Origin: Winogradskyella marincola
Lineage (GTDB): Bacteria > Bacteroidota > Bacteroidia > Flavobacteriales > Flavobacteriaceae
Length of the DNA stretch: 64,000 nucleotides
Assembly: GCF_029624125.1 (NCBI RefSeq)
Contig: NZ_JARSBN010000005.1
Location: 1 to 64,000, forward strand
Reading direction: 5' to 3'
In this document: piece by piece, positions 8,022 through 15,732 of the stretch
Position numbering within the stretch: position 1 is the first letter of the stretch
How the letters are laid out: every line of letters starts with the position of its first letter
Notes under the pieces: generated by a model
What the model was told of the DNA's origin: nothing
What the model saw: only the letters and a program-made list of their open reading frames with translations
Databases searched by the model: none
Position numbers and translations under genes: made by a program

Positions 8022-8158
8022 TGTAGCCAACACCGTGTATAATTAATGGCTAGTTCGGGCTTACTTACGAAAATCCTCGCGGATTTTCTATTCGGTTTGT
8101 ATTTGCTAAATTAGTGGCTTAAACACGCCACTAATCATACACAAAACCGTTGGCCACA
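8022..8158 (+). repeat. attC-like site S10 (class III)
   Basis: The left arm TGTAGCCAAC matches the complement of the cassette J start at 9/10. The right arm GTTGGCCACA opens cassette K. The core differs from classes I and II: GTGTAT/ATACAC outer boxes, AATCCTCGCGGATT and AGTGGC...GCCACT hairpins. Confidence 0.8.
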
Positions 8159-8171
8159 AGCTCAAGAAACA

Positions 8172-8876
8172 TTGAAATACTACATTGGAGCATATTATTT
8201 AATTAAACTTCGTGATTCCAATTTTGGAACTTACGAAGGAAAAAAATTGCATACTTGTAGTACTTGTATTAACGATTCTTTTTTTGATGCTTGGTCAATT
8301 TCGTGGGCAGAAGATGGAAAAAATATTAATGCAGAAACCAAATCGAACTTTAATCTTAATGAAAAGCTGATTAAAGAAATACAGAATTGGACGGACAAAA
8401 AAATGGAGGAAAATAAAATCGGATGGATTTGCACATTTGCCGATTTAGAAACCTTAACCGAATATAAAAGTTCGTTTTTTCCAAAAGCAGAAAGTGAAAT
8501 ATTGAGTATTAACTTTCCCGAATCAGAAAGAACCGAATTATTAAATTTATTCAATCCTGAAAAGACAAGTTTTGGCGAAATCGGACTTTTTATAAATTTA
8601 AAAAAAGGAATAACAGAAAACAAAGACGAACTAACTTTAGGCTACGACTTAATCGGAATAGAAGATAGTAGTGAATTTCATAGTTTTCATTGTCACGATT
8701 TAGCAAATGACTTAATCGAAAAGTTCGGAATAGAAATAAACGAATTCGGACTAATTAGTGAAAATGATAAATGGACTGAAATGGTGGAATATATGAACGA
8801 TGAGAAAAACGGATTTGAATCTTCACCTTGGTTTTATGTCAAAGTAAATAAAGTAATAGAAAAATCCAGTGGCTAA
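8172..8876 (+). CDS. Cassette K: hypothetical protein
   Basis: A 234-residue soluble protein from a TTG start 22 nt after the cassette boundary (no in-frame ATG nearby). A CSTC pair lies near residue 27 and an FHSFHCHD cluster near residue 172; these could bind metal but are not a motif I know. Its TAA stop falls inside the left arm of S11. Function and family unknown. Confidence 0.7.
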   Translation: MKYYIGAYYLIKLRDSNFGTYEGKKLHTCSTCINDSFFDAWSISWAEDGKNINAETKSNFNLNEKLIKEIQNWTDKKMEENKIGWICTFADLETLTEYKSSFFPKAESEILSINFPESERTELLNLFNPEKTSFGEIGLFINLKKGITENKDELTLGYDLIGIEDSSEFHSFHCHDLANDLIEKFGIEINEFGLISENDKWTEMVEYMNDEKNGFESSPWFYVKVNKVIEKSSG

Positions 8877-9007
8877 CAATGTATGACTGCAATTACGGCG
8901 GATTCGACTACGTCCGAATCCACTCGGAATTGCTAACGTCTGTGCTTAACTGAAAATTAATGCTAATTTAACCCGTAACTGACGGTTATACGAGACCGTT
9001 GTATGTA
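8868..9007 (+). repeat. attC-like site S11 (class I)
   Basis: The left arm AGTGGCTAAC matches the complement of the cassette K start at 8/10, the weakest match among the intact cassettes. It contains the stop of gene K. The right arm GTTGTATGTA opens cassette L. Confidence 0.8.
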
Positions 9008-9023
9008 ATGTCACCCAAAACGT

Positions 9024-9626
9024 ATGAATAATATACTCTACAAAAAAATAATTTTTCTGATTATAATAATATCTACAAATTATTTAACTGCACAAGAATC
9101 ATCTAACTTCAATCATTCAGTTTTAACAAAAGTTGGTTACTTAAATAAAGATAAAGTGCTTGATTCAATTACTGTAAAACAGGATACAGTAAATAAATTT
9201 AGACCTTATAGATTAGAAATCTATCTAAGTAAAAGAAAAGTCGGTAAAATTTTATTTACATCAACGGATAAAGCAATTACCCCTGAGTACTTTCAAGGTT
9301 CTAATGGAATGGAAAAAGAAAAAAGTTTTTCAGGCATTGAAATTATAAATCATATTTTAACTATAAAACATGATTACGAAAATGAACATAAAGAACATTC
9401 GTTTCTACTTCGAGGTAATAAGTTCAAACTAATTAAATACTATTCTATAAAAACAGATAATTATGGAAAAATTCACTATGAAACGATAAACTTTAATACT
9501 CTAATCAGAAAAACGAAATCCGTCAGTAGTTCAAACAATCGTATACTTGATGAAAAAGAATATATATTAAGAATGAATTCAACATATTTAAAGGATTTTA
9601 ATATGGTGTCTGAAATTCATCATTAA
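9024..9626 (+). CDS. Cassette L: secreted hypothetical protein
   Basis: A 200-residue protein with a cleavable signal peptide (IIFLIIIISTNYLTAQ, cleavage after about residue 23). The mature beta-rich domain includes VGYLNKDKVLDSITV, a pattern resembling FG-GAP/VCBS-type strands ('G.lN.DkvlDsI'). It is likely periplasmic. No named family is assigned. The start is ATG 25 nt after the boundary; S12 begins 5 nt past the stop. Confidence 0.75.
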   Translation: MNNILYKKIIFLIIIISTNYLTAQESSNFNHSVLTKVGYLNKDKVLDSITVKQDTVNKFRPYRLEIYLSKRKVGKILFTSTDKAITPEYFQGSNGMEKEKSFSGIEIINHILTIKHDYENEHKEHSFLLRGNKFKLIKYYSIKTDNYGKIHYETINFNTLIRKTKSVSSSNNRILDEKEYILRMNSTYLKDFNMVSEIHH

Positions 9627-9630
9627 ACAC

Positions 9631-9771
9631 TACATACAACAACGGCTATAGTTCATTACGGATAAAATTTCTAATCGGAATTTCAAGCCTTTTTGCTAAA
9701 TTTATGGTTACGTCGGAATGATACTCGCGTACCATTCCGTAACGAAACCATAGCCAAAACCGTTGGCAAAC
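9631..9771 (+). repeat. attC-like site S12 (class II)
   Basis: The left arm TACATACAAC is the perfect complement of the cassette L start (8998-9007). The right arm GTTGGCAAAC opens cassette M. The centre has diverged, with its own GGAATG...CATTCC hairpin. Confidence 0.85.
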
Positions 9772-9773
9772 AT

Positions 9774-10310
9774 ATGAAAAGACACCTGCAAATAACAATC
9801 ATAATTCTGACTTTAATTGTTTCTTGTAAACAAAAAGAAGTTAAAAATGTAGAATCAAGCCAACAAAGACCTACAACCGAATTAAACGCTAAAACTGAAC
9901 AAAGTGTTCAGGAAAATGAAAAAACAAAAAAAGAAATAACCGAAAATAATTTTGAGTCTAATTCATTAGAATTTGACAAAAATTTAATTGAACAACTACA
10001 TAAAAATCTAAAATCAAATTTTGAGATTGACTTTGAGTTAAACCATTTGAATAATGCTCTAAATGGAATCAAACTATCCGAATTAAAAAGCGGAAAAGTA
10101 TTTGAAAAAGAAATGTTATTTGAAGATTTTGAATGCGAATGTTTAGACAAAATAACTATTTCTCATTCCGAAAACAGGTACTTACTCGACATATATGAAG
10201 AATTTTACGAAGAAGAATTAGATTGGTGTCCTGAAAGTAGCTACAGATATTCATTCAAGATTGCTGATAACAAAATATCTGACTTGAAATTAGATTTTAT
10301 GGCTGGATAA
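9774..10310 (+). CDS. Cassette M: hypothetical lipoprotein
   Basis: A 178-residue lipoprotein starting at ATG 11 nt after the cassette boundary. An in-frame extension upstream is att-site sequence and was rejected. The lipobox is TLIVSC (Cys 18), followed by a low-complexity Glu/Lys/Gln linker. The globular domain has ECECLD and DWCPESSY, which offer potential disulfides. Probably surface or periplasmic; function unknown. Confidence 0.75.
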   Translation: MKRHLQITIIILTLIVSCKQKEVKNVESSQQRPTTELNAKTEQSVQENEKTKKEITENNFESNSLEFDKNLIEQLHKNLKSNFEIDFELNHLNNALNGIKLSELKSGKVFEKEMLFEDFECECLDKITISHSENRYLLDIYEEFYEEELDWCPESSYRYSFKIADNKISDLKLDFMAG

Positions 10311-10318
10311 TGAAATAC

Positions 10319-10458
10319 GTTTGCCAACAATGTATAACCGCAATTACGGCGGATTCGACTACGTCCGAATCCACACGGAATTGCTAACGTCAGTGCTTAA
10401 CCGAAAAATTTGCGTACTTTAACCCGTAACTTACGCTTACACAAAACCGTTGGCAAAC
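10319..10458 (+). repeat. attC-like site S13 (class I)
   Basis: The left arm GTTTGCCAAC is the perfect complement of the cassette M start (9762-9771). The right arm GTTGGCAAAC opens cassette N. Since left and right arms are themselves complementary here, this site is a perfect outer hairpin. Confidence 0.85.
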
Positions 10459-10513
10459 ATTTAACGCAACCTTTCGATAGAAACTACATCTTTTAATTAT
10501 AAACTGAATTATT

Positions 10514-11053
10514 ATGAAAACGAAATTAATTCTTATACTTTGTTTAATTGGACTAACTAATTGCGAAGTATCTTCAGTAGATACAGATGATCCCAATTAC
10601 GTTTTCGATGGAAGAGGCGGAATAAAATGTAAAGTTGATGGAAAATTAATTAAACCAAAAGTAAGTTTTAGTGGAACTGGACTAGCAGCTGATGTTGAAT
10701 TTATTTCTTGGAACAACGAAGAATATTTGAGCCTCAGTTTTTTAAATGGTGGTGAATCACCTGACTTTATTTCTCAATCAGTAAGAATGAAAATTATTGA
10801 TGTGGTTCCTGAATCTATTCAAGTTGGTAATATCTATACTCTCGAGAATGAAGACAATTGGAACTATGGAAAGTATAGTTATGGCGGAATAGATTTCAAC
10901 TACTCTACAAATGACCTAAATACAGGCGAATTGGAGGTAGTTTTTCACGATTTAGAGAATAGAATATTAGGTGGAACTTTTCATTACAATGCAATAGATG
11001 AAAATGGTATTATTGTGGAGATAAGAGAAGGTGAATTTGATATGAAATATTAA
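10514..11053 (+). CDS. Cassette N: DUF6252-like lipoprotein (paralogue of cassette I)
   Basis: A 179-residue paralogue of the cassette I product. The lipobox region GLTNC puts the lipidated Cys at 16. DGRGGIKCKVDGKLIKP, GGTFHYN and VEIREGEFDMK align with cassette I, while the central part is diverged. The 64-nt leader begins with nearly the same bases as the cassette I leader. It may be an independently acquired allele or a duplicated cassette. Function unknown. Confidence 0.8.
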   Translation: MKTKLILILCLIGLTNCEVSSVDTDDPNYVFDGRGGIKCKVDGKLIKPKVSFSGTGLAADVEFISWNNEEYLSLSFLNGGESPDFISQSVRMKIIDVVPESIQVGNIYTLENEDNWNYGKYSYGGIDFNYSTNDLNTGELEVVFHDLENRILGGTFHYNAIDENGIIVEIREGEFDMKY

Positions 11054-11063
11054 ATAAAAAACA

Positions 11064-11151
11064 GTTTGCCAACAACGTGTAAACATAATAACGGCAGAAT
11101 TTCCTATCGGAAATTCTTACATATTTACTTAATATGGTTTCGTTGGCTGTA
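11064..11151 (+). repeat. attC-like site S14 (short form)
   Basis: The left arm GTTTGCCAAC is the perfect complement of the cassette N start. The right arm GTTGGCTGTA opens cassette O. At about 88 bp it is the shortest intact site, with one central hairpin GAATTTCC/GGAAATTC. Confidence 0.8.
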
Positions 11152-11173
11152 ATATCCTAAAACCTCGAACTAA

Positions 11174-11750
11174 ATGAAAATTATTTATTTTTTTATCGTC
11201 TTTTTTATTTCAACAAGTCTTTTTTCTCAAATAAGAGAAGAACAAACAATTGAATTAACTGTTAAAATTGGGAAATCTAGTTTTCGTTATTATGTATCTG
11301 GGTCATCCGTCTGGTTCATTAAGTTCTATAAATTTTGGTGTTAGTGGAGATTACTATTTGAATAAAACCTGGAGTATCCAAACAGGGCTGTTATATCAGA
11401 AAATGGGAGGAACAACATATAATAGCAACTATGAAGTAGACTATATAAACATACCTTTTAATATGAATTGGCATTTTGGTAAAACGAAAAAATGGAATTT
11501 GAATTTTGGAATCATTCAAAGCTTTAGAACTAATAACTCTTCTAGTCAAAACATATTAGGTGCAACAATTAAAAATACACAAACTGCAATAAATTTAGGG
11601 TTTGGCTATAGAATCAAAATAAATGATAAAATTGGAATTCTATTAGATTATCAGTTTTTATCTGGAATGAACAATATAGATAAAGATGAAATTTATAGAA
11701 TTACAAATAAAGGTAGTAATATAAATTTAGGAACAGTATTAAAAATATGA
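11174..11750 (+). pseudogene. Cassette O: outer-membrane beta-barrel protein, frameshifted
   Basis: From ATG, a signal peptide (IYFFIVFFISTSLFSQ) and REEQTIELTVKIGKSS are read in one frame, which stops at 11336-11338. The rest of the barrel (NFGVSGDYYLNKTWSIQTG ... NLGFGYRIKIND, ending in a barrel-like strand) is in the +1 frame, which has a stop at 11256-11258. The frames must therefore change between about 11259 and 11335. Joined, they give a roughly 190-residue PorT/OmpW-sized barrel. It is a pseudogene, or a sequencing indel. Its left arm/start match is 9/10. Confidence 0.7.
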
Positions 11751-11762
11751 CAAATAAAATAC

Positions 11763-11958
11763 TACTGCCAACAATGTATAACTGCAATTACGGCAGATTC
11801 GATTATCCTTCTACTTACGTTGTAAGGTATTCTTCATTCAAAATATATTTTGAATGAAGATAATAATCAGAATTAGCTACGCTGAACCTAAAGGTTTGCT
11901 AACGTCTGTGCTAAACGGAAAAATAGTAACTGAACATTATACAAGACCGTTCTCTGTC
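11763..11958 (+). repeat. attC-like site S15 (class I with extra palindrome)
   Basis: The left arm TACTGCCAAC matches the complement of the cassette O start at 9/10. The right arm is GTTCTCTGTC. About 55 bp more than other class I sites, owing to an insertion that includes a perfect 30-bp palindrome at 11831-11860. No later site closes the following unit, so this is the last site of the array. Confidence 0.75.
11831..11860. repeat. Perfect 30-bp palindrome inside S15
   Basis: TCTTCATTCAAAATA followed by its exact reverse complement TATTTTGAATGAAGA, with no loop. It sits in the middle of an att-like site, as an extra cruciform/hairpin not present in the other copies. Confidence 0.9.
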
Positions 11959-11995
11959 ATTAGAAAAATGAACATAAAATTGAACTGAAAAAACA

Positions 11996-12230
11996 ATGAA
12001 TAAGCTTCTTTCTATTTTAACATTATTATCGTTATTAAGTTGTTCTAATAACAAAACAAATAATGAGTTATCTATCTCAACTGCAGAATCCAATTCACGA
12101 CAACAGTGATTTAGATCTTATTTCAAAACAACTAGAACAAACAGAAACTGAAGATGCAAAAATTAAAGAATTAGTTTTTGAGTCTTTAAAGAAAGGCATA
12201 AAAAAACTAAAACAGCTAACTTTAAATTAA
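11996..12230 (+). pseudogene. Broken small lipoprotein gene after the last att site
   Basis: The ATG-started frame encodes MNKLLSILTLLSLLSC (lipobox, Cys 16) and about 21 more residues before TGA at 12107-12109. The +1 frame continues with DLISKQLEQTETEDAKIKEL and ends KQLTLN at 12228-12230. A single-base indel near 12095-12110 explains this. The complete form would be about 77 residues. It follows S15, but no closing arm (GACAGAGAAC) is found, so it may be a decayed last cassette. Confidence 0.6.
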
Positions 12231-12252
12231 TGCTATTAGCAATTATTTAAGC

Positions 12253-12651
12253 ATGATGAGTAAAGTCTGGCGGTATATCACTAAAAACAAAACAGTTTGC
12301 GTTTTAAACATAGTACTGTTTATAATTTTGCTTGTTCCCTACTCCTACATCTATAGTCATCATAATGAAAACGAAGATTTGCACTGGATACCTAATTTTG
12401 TATTTCAGCAAGCAGATTTATTTGGTTTCTATTTACTGATTGCGGTTTTGATTATTGGTTTTCAAATAGCCAAAACAAACATTTTAAGAAAAAGACTTTT
12501 AATAATAAGTCTAATTGTTTCATTTGTATACTTCATTGCAGGATCCCTTTCACTATATCTTCCTGTTCAAGATTTTTCCGCTGGTATTGACAATGTTTTA
12601 GTCCTAACTATTTTTCCGTTAGGTATGCTTATTCTTATACTTGAACAATAA
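12253..12651 (+). CDS. Four-helix membrane protein, hypothetical
   Basis: A 132-residue integral membrane protein with hydrophobic segments at about residues 15-32, 52-72, 80-98 and 112-130. Two Met codons start it (MMSK). It lies just right of the array, with no att-like site between it and the next gene. I do not recognise the family. It is probably the first resident chromosomal gene. Confidence 0.7.
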   Translation: MMSKVWRYITKNKTVCVLNIVLFIILLVPYSYIYSHHNENEDLHWIPNFVFQQADLFGFYLLIAVLIIGFQIAKTNILRKRLLIISLIVSFVYFIAGSLSLYLPVQDFSAGIDNVLVLTIFPLGMLILILEQ

Positions 12652-12750
12652 AATTCTAGCGCAAACAAGATTAAATTATATTTTTTTTAGATCATTTGAC
12701 TTAAATGATTCAACTTTAAGTAATTTTAAGCTGTAAATACCAAATTCAAC

Positions 12751-13833
12751 ATGAAAAACATCTACTTCTTTATTTGCTTATTTATGACAGGTGCCGTTTT
12801 TTCTCAAGAGGATAAAATAGCATACTTTAAAACAGACAAAACATTTGTATATGCAGATAATGAACCAGATTCTTTTTATGCCATTGAAATACCTGGTGAT
12901 AGTATAAACCTTAGTGAAATTCAAGGAGCTTTTAAAGTTGATGATTACATGATTCAATTTATAAAAAACCCTTACACTATAGAAGAGTACACCAATAAAA
13001 TGGACTCCATTAAGGAGATTGAATTGTTAGAAAGCAAAATGAATTGGGAACTAGATTACATACAAGACGATGTACTAAAGCAAAAAGTAAAAAGCAACTA
13101 TAGTGTTTTTAAGAACAAACTTGGAAAACGGTTTTTATTATGGGAATATAAGTTACCAGAAATGGAACACTCTGACGTAGATATACAAGTAGTAAAAAAC
13201 TATTTTCTATCTTTTGTAGCCAATAAGCATGTTGTCTGTATATCAATACCTGCGTTTGAGGATAATGATGAAATTTCTAATTTTCTTCATGGAATTAGCG
13301 AAAATATAAGAGTTTATGGTAGTGAAATAGATATAGACGCGCTATACTATCAAGTAGATGCAAAAGATGATGAAAAGAACATTGTATATACCGATTCTAT
13401 AAGGCATTATGAAATTGAAATACCCAAGTGGCTTAACATCATAAAGACAAACTCTAATATTGTCTTTGGTGGTACTTTTCCAGATATTGACAACATTAAA
13501 AATGCCTTAATAGTCAATCCCTTTGAAAAAGAATCTTTTAATGGCTCTTTTTCTAAATTTAATAAAGAAAAAGTATCTAGCCTTAAAACAGGAGATCAGT
13601 TAGGTGGAGCATCAATTTTATTAACTAAAGAAATTGAGTCCCCAAAATCGGTTAATGGAGTTGCATACAGTATACAGGCCGTACATGGAAGTTCTATGTA
13701 CGAAAACATCTGTTATACCATAGATACAGGCAGTCATTATCTATTAATTTTCTTTACTTCTACACCGCAAACAATTAAAACAAATATGGATTTATTAAAT
13801 GACTTTGTGTCCAGAATTAAAATTTTAAAATGA
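12751..13833 (+). CDS. Secreted hypothetical protein, 360 aa
   Basis: The signal peptide KNIYFFICLFMTGAVFSQ is cleaved after Gln/Ser near residue 19. The mature protein is acidic, with two regions of similar feel ('YAIEIPGDSINL' and 'HYEIEIPKWLNII'), suggesting a duplicated domain. It is likely periplasmic. No family recognised. Its stop overlaps the ATG of the next gene (ATGA), so the two are translationally coupled. Confidence 0.75.
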   Translation: MKNIYFFICLFMTGAVFSQEDKIAYFKTDKTFVYADNEPDSFYAIEIPGDSINLSEIQGAFKVDDYMIQFIKNPYTIEEYTNKMDSIKEIELLESKMNWELDYIQDDVLKQKVKSNYSVFKNKLGKRFLLWEYKLPEMEHSDVDIQVVKNYFLSFVANKHVVCISIPAFEDNDEISNFLHGISENIRVYGSEIDIDALYYQVDAKDDEKNIVYTDSIRHYEIEIPKWLNIIKTNSNIVFGGTFPDIDNIKNALIVNPFEKESFNGSFSKFNKEKVSSLKTGDQLGGASILLTKEIESPKSVNGVAYSIQAVHGSSMYENICYTIDTGSHYLLIFFTSTPQTIKTNMDLLNDFVSRIKILK

Positions 13834-14294
13834 TGAAACCATACTACAAGTTATATCCTATGATGCTACTATTCTCTTTTTTTGGTCTATTTGGACAAAA
13901 CAAAGGTGACGGAAGCCTGAAAAAACCTCAGCTAAAAAGTGGACAAATATGGGAGTACAACACCCGAAAGGGTGAAGAAAAATCTAGAGTTATAATTCTT
14001 AAAGTTGAAGATTATGGGCAAAAAGGGCAAGTGGTCCACATTGCTGTTAACGAATTAAAAATTAAAAACGAACAGATTGATGGTGGGTTTTCTAAAGACA
14101 TAGGACATTTGCCTTTTAATAAAGAATCGCTTTTAAAAAGTCTAACAAAACTAGAAGGCACTATAGATAAATTGCCAGAATATATGGACGGTTACCTACA
14201 ATGGAAAGAAGCATTTGATAATGGCGAAGGTGGAGTGTTTACTATTCAAATCAAAGAGGTTGTTGATTTTCTTGAAAAATCTATGAACGGTTAA
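13830..14294 (+). CDS. Secreted hypothetical protein, 154 aa
   Basis: The start overlaps the stop of the preceding gene. A hydrophobic signal-like N-terminus (MMLLFSFFGLFGQ) is followed by a small domain with QIWEYNTRKGEEKSRVIILK, a strand-rich opening that may sense or bind a ligand. I do not recognise the family. The coupling suggests it works with the 360-residue neighbour. Confidence 0.65.
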   Translation: MMKPYYKLYPMMLLFSFFGLFGQNKGDGSLKKPQLKSGQIWEYNTRKGEEKSRVIILKVEDYGQKGQVVHIAVNELKIKNEQIDGGFSKDIGHLPFNKESLLKSLTKLEGTIDKLPEYMDGYLQWKEAFDNGEGGVFTIQIKEVVDFLEKSMNG

Positions 14295-14325
14295 AACTAT
14301 TAAATAAAATATTTACAAATAACTA

Positions 14326-15219
14326 ATGAAAAACTCACTAATAATTTTAACTGTATTTTTAACCTCTTACATAGGATTTTCTCAAGATTATCAATTAGAA
14401 TTTCAGAAATATTGCCAAACCAACGATACCATAAATCAATTAAAAACTTTAAAAGAATGGCAGTCTAAAACACCTAAAGATCCTGAATTGTTTACGAGTT
14501 TTTTTAATTATCATTTTATGAAATCTCGACAAGAAATTGTCACTTTAACTACAGATCAGCCAGATGGCGAAAGCTTGGTATTGAAAGACAGCTTAAATCA
14601 AAATGCAGGTTATATTGGCAGTAAAATTCATTTTAACCAGGCAGAATTAAAGAAAGGACTAGATAAAATTGATGAAGGAATTAAACTATATCCTAACCGT
14701 CTTGACATGAGATTTGGTAAAATCTTTGTGCTAGGCCAAATTGAAAATTGGTCTTATTTTACATCAGAAATACTTAAAACAATAGAATTTTCTGCTAAAA
14801 ACAATAATAACTGGACTTGGACTAACAACGAAAAATACAATAATGGAGAAAAAGAGTTCCTTTCAGGCATACAAAGCTATCAATTGCAATTATATGATAC
14901 TGGGAATGATGACTTACTAAAAAATATGCGAGAGATTGCAAATAAAGTCTTAGAACATTATCCTAACCATATTGAGAGTTTATCTAACCTTTCAATTACC
15001 TACCTACTAACAGACGATTATGATAAAGGCATAGAACCTCTTTTAAAAGCTGAAAAAATCAACCCAAAAGATTATATCGTTCTTGGAAACATTGCGTTGG
15101 GTTATAAATTAAAAGGCGATAAAGAAAAAGCTGTTGAATACTACGAGAAAACTGCTGAACATGGTGATGATAGAGCTAAGGAATATGCTAAACAACAATT
15201 GAAAGAATTAAAAAAATAA
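14326..15219 (+). CDS. Secreted TPR-repeat protein
   Basis: A 297-residue protein with a signal peptide ending near IGFSQ (residue 19). The C-terminal third carries tetratricopeptide repeats (NHIESLSNLSITYLLTDDY, then 'YIVLGNIALGYKLKGDKEKA'), which act as a protein-protein docking scaffold in the periplasm. It sits 31 nt after the previous gene and 22 nt before the SRPBCC gene, so all may be one transcript. Its partner is unknown. Confidence 0.8.
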   Translation: MKNSLIILTVFLTSYIGFSQDYQLEFQKYCQTNDTINQLKTLKEWQSKTPKDPELFTSFFNYHFMKSRQEIVTLTTDQPDGESLVLKDSLNQNAGYIGSKIHFNQAELKKGLDKIDEGIKLYPNRLDMRFGKIFVLGQIENWSYFTSEILKTIEFSAKNNNNWTWTNNEKYNNGEKEFLSGIQSYQLQLYDTGNDDLLKNMREIANKVLEHYPNHIESLSNLSITYLLTDDYDKGIEPLLKAEKINPKDYIVLGNIALGYKLKGDKEKAVEYYEKTAEHGDDRAKEYAKQQLKELKK

Positions 15220-15241
15220 CTCCATAAACACTAATCAAAGA

Positions 15242-15700
15242 ATGAAAAAACTACAATACAAAATAGACATAAAAACCTCTGCTAAAAAGGCATACAACAC
15301 CATGTTGGGTATAGATAACAAAGAGACTTATGAAGAATGGACAGCCATTTTTAACCCAACCTCAACCTTTGAAGGCAATTGGGAAAAAGGATCTAAAATC
15401 TATTTTGTTGGTACAGACGAGAACGGCAAACGTGGTGGAATGGTGTCTGAAATTGCAGACAATATTCCTTCAAAATTTATTTCTATTCGTCATTATGGAA
15501 TTTTAGATGGTGAAAACGAGATAACTTCAGGACCACAAGTAGAAAAATGGGCTGGCGGACTTGAGAATTACTCTTTTGAAGAGCACAATGGCTTAACTAC
15601 AATAACTGTTGAAACTGAAGCAGACAATGAATATCTCGATTATTTTGAGACCACATGGCCTAAAGCTTTAGATAAGCTAAAAGAACTCTCAGAAAAATAA
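15242..15700 (+). CDS. SRPBCC/AHSA1-like protein
   Basis: A 152-residue cytoplasmic protein with the START/Bet v1-like pattern: an N-terminal strand (KLQYKIDIKTSAKKAYNTML), W-containing 'YEEWTAIFNPTSTFEGNWEKG', and a C-terminal helix TTWPKALDKLKELSEK. Such domains form a hydrophobic ligand cavity and often act as AHSA1-type or polyketide-cyclase-type proteins. The substrate is unknown. It lies in the same direction as its neighbours with short gaps. Confidence 0.85.
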   Translation: MKKLQYKIDIKTSAKKAYNTMLGIDNKETYEEWTAIFNPTSTFEGNWEKGSKIYFVGTDENGKRGGMVSEIADNIPSKFISIRHYGILDGENEITSGPQVEKWAGGLENYSFEEHNGLTTITVETEADNEYLDYFETTWPKALDKLKELSEK

Positions 15701-15732
15701 AACAACTATAAATACCTTCAAAACATATACCA

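Larger units (their letters stand above)
1081..11958 (+). mobile_element. Integron-like cassette array 1 (no integrase in window)
   Basis: Fifteen attC-like sites separate cassettes B to O, with A and P at the edges. All genes lie on the + strand and occupy almost the whole space between sites, typically stopping 5-17 nt before the next site. Every site starts with variable bases + AAC and ends with CGTT + variable bases. The 10 bases starting a cassette are the reverse complement of those closing it: 10/10 for B, C, D, E, F, G, H, L, M and N; 9/10 for I, J and O; 8/10 for K. This is the arrangement of integron cassettes. The R boxes depart from GTTRRRY, so standard attC models may miss the array. 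Confidence 0.85.

Noticed and set aside
9693-9773. Upstream extension of the cassette M lipoprotein gene through S12
   Set aside because: The extra residues come from the att site and would hide the lipoprotein signal peptide, which begins cleanly at 9774.
1081-11958. CRISPR array
   Set aside because: Repeats are about 130 bp, imperfect, and separated by genes of varied length; there are no short regular spacers and no cas genes.
1081-11958. MITE or REP-type element scatter
   Set aside because: REP or MITE insertions would not give arms that match across a gene but differ between neighbours, nor strict one-strand gene order.
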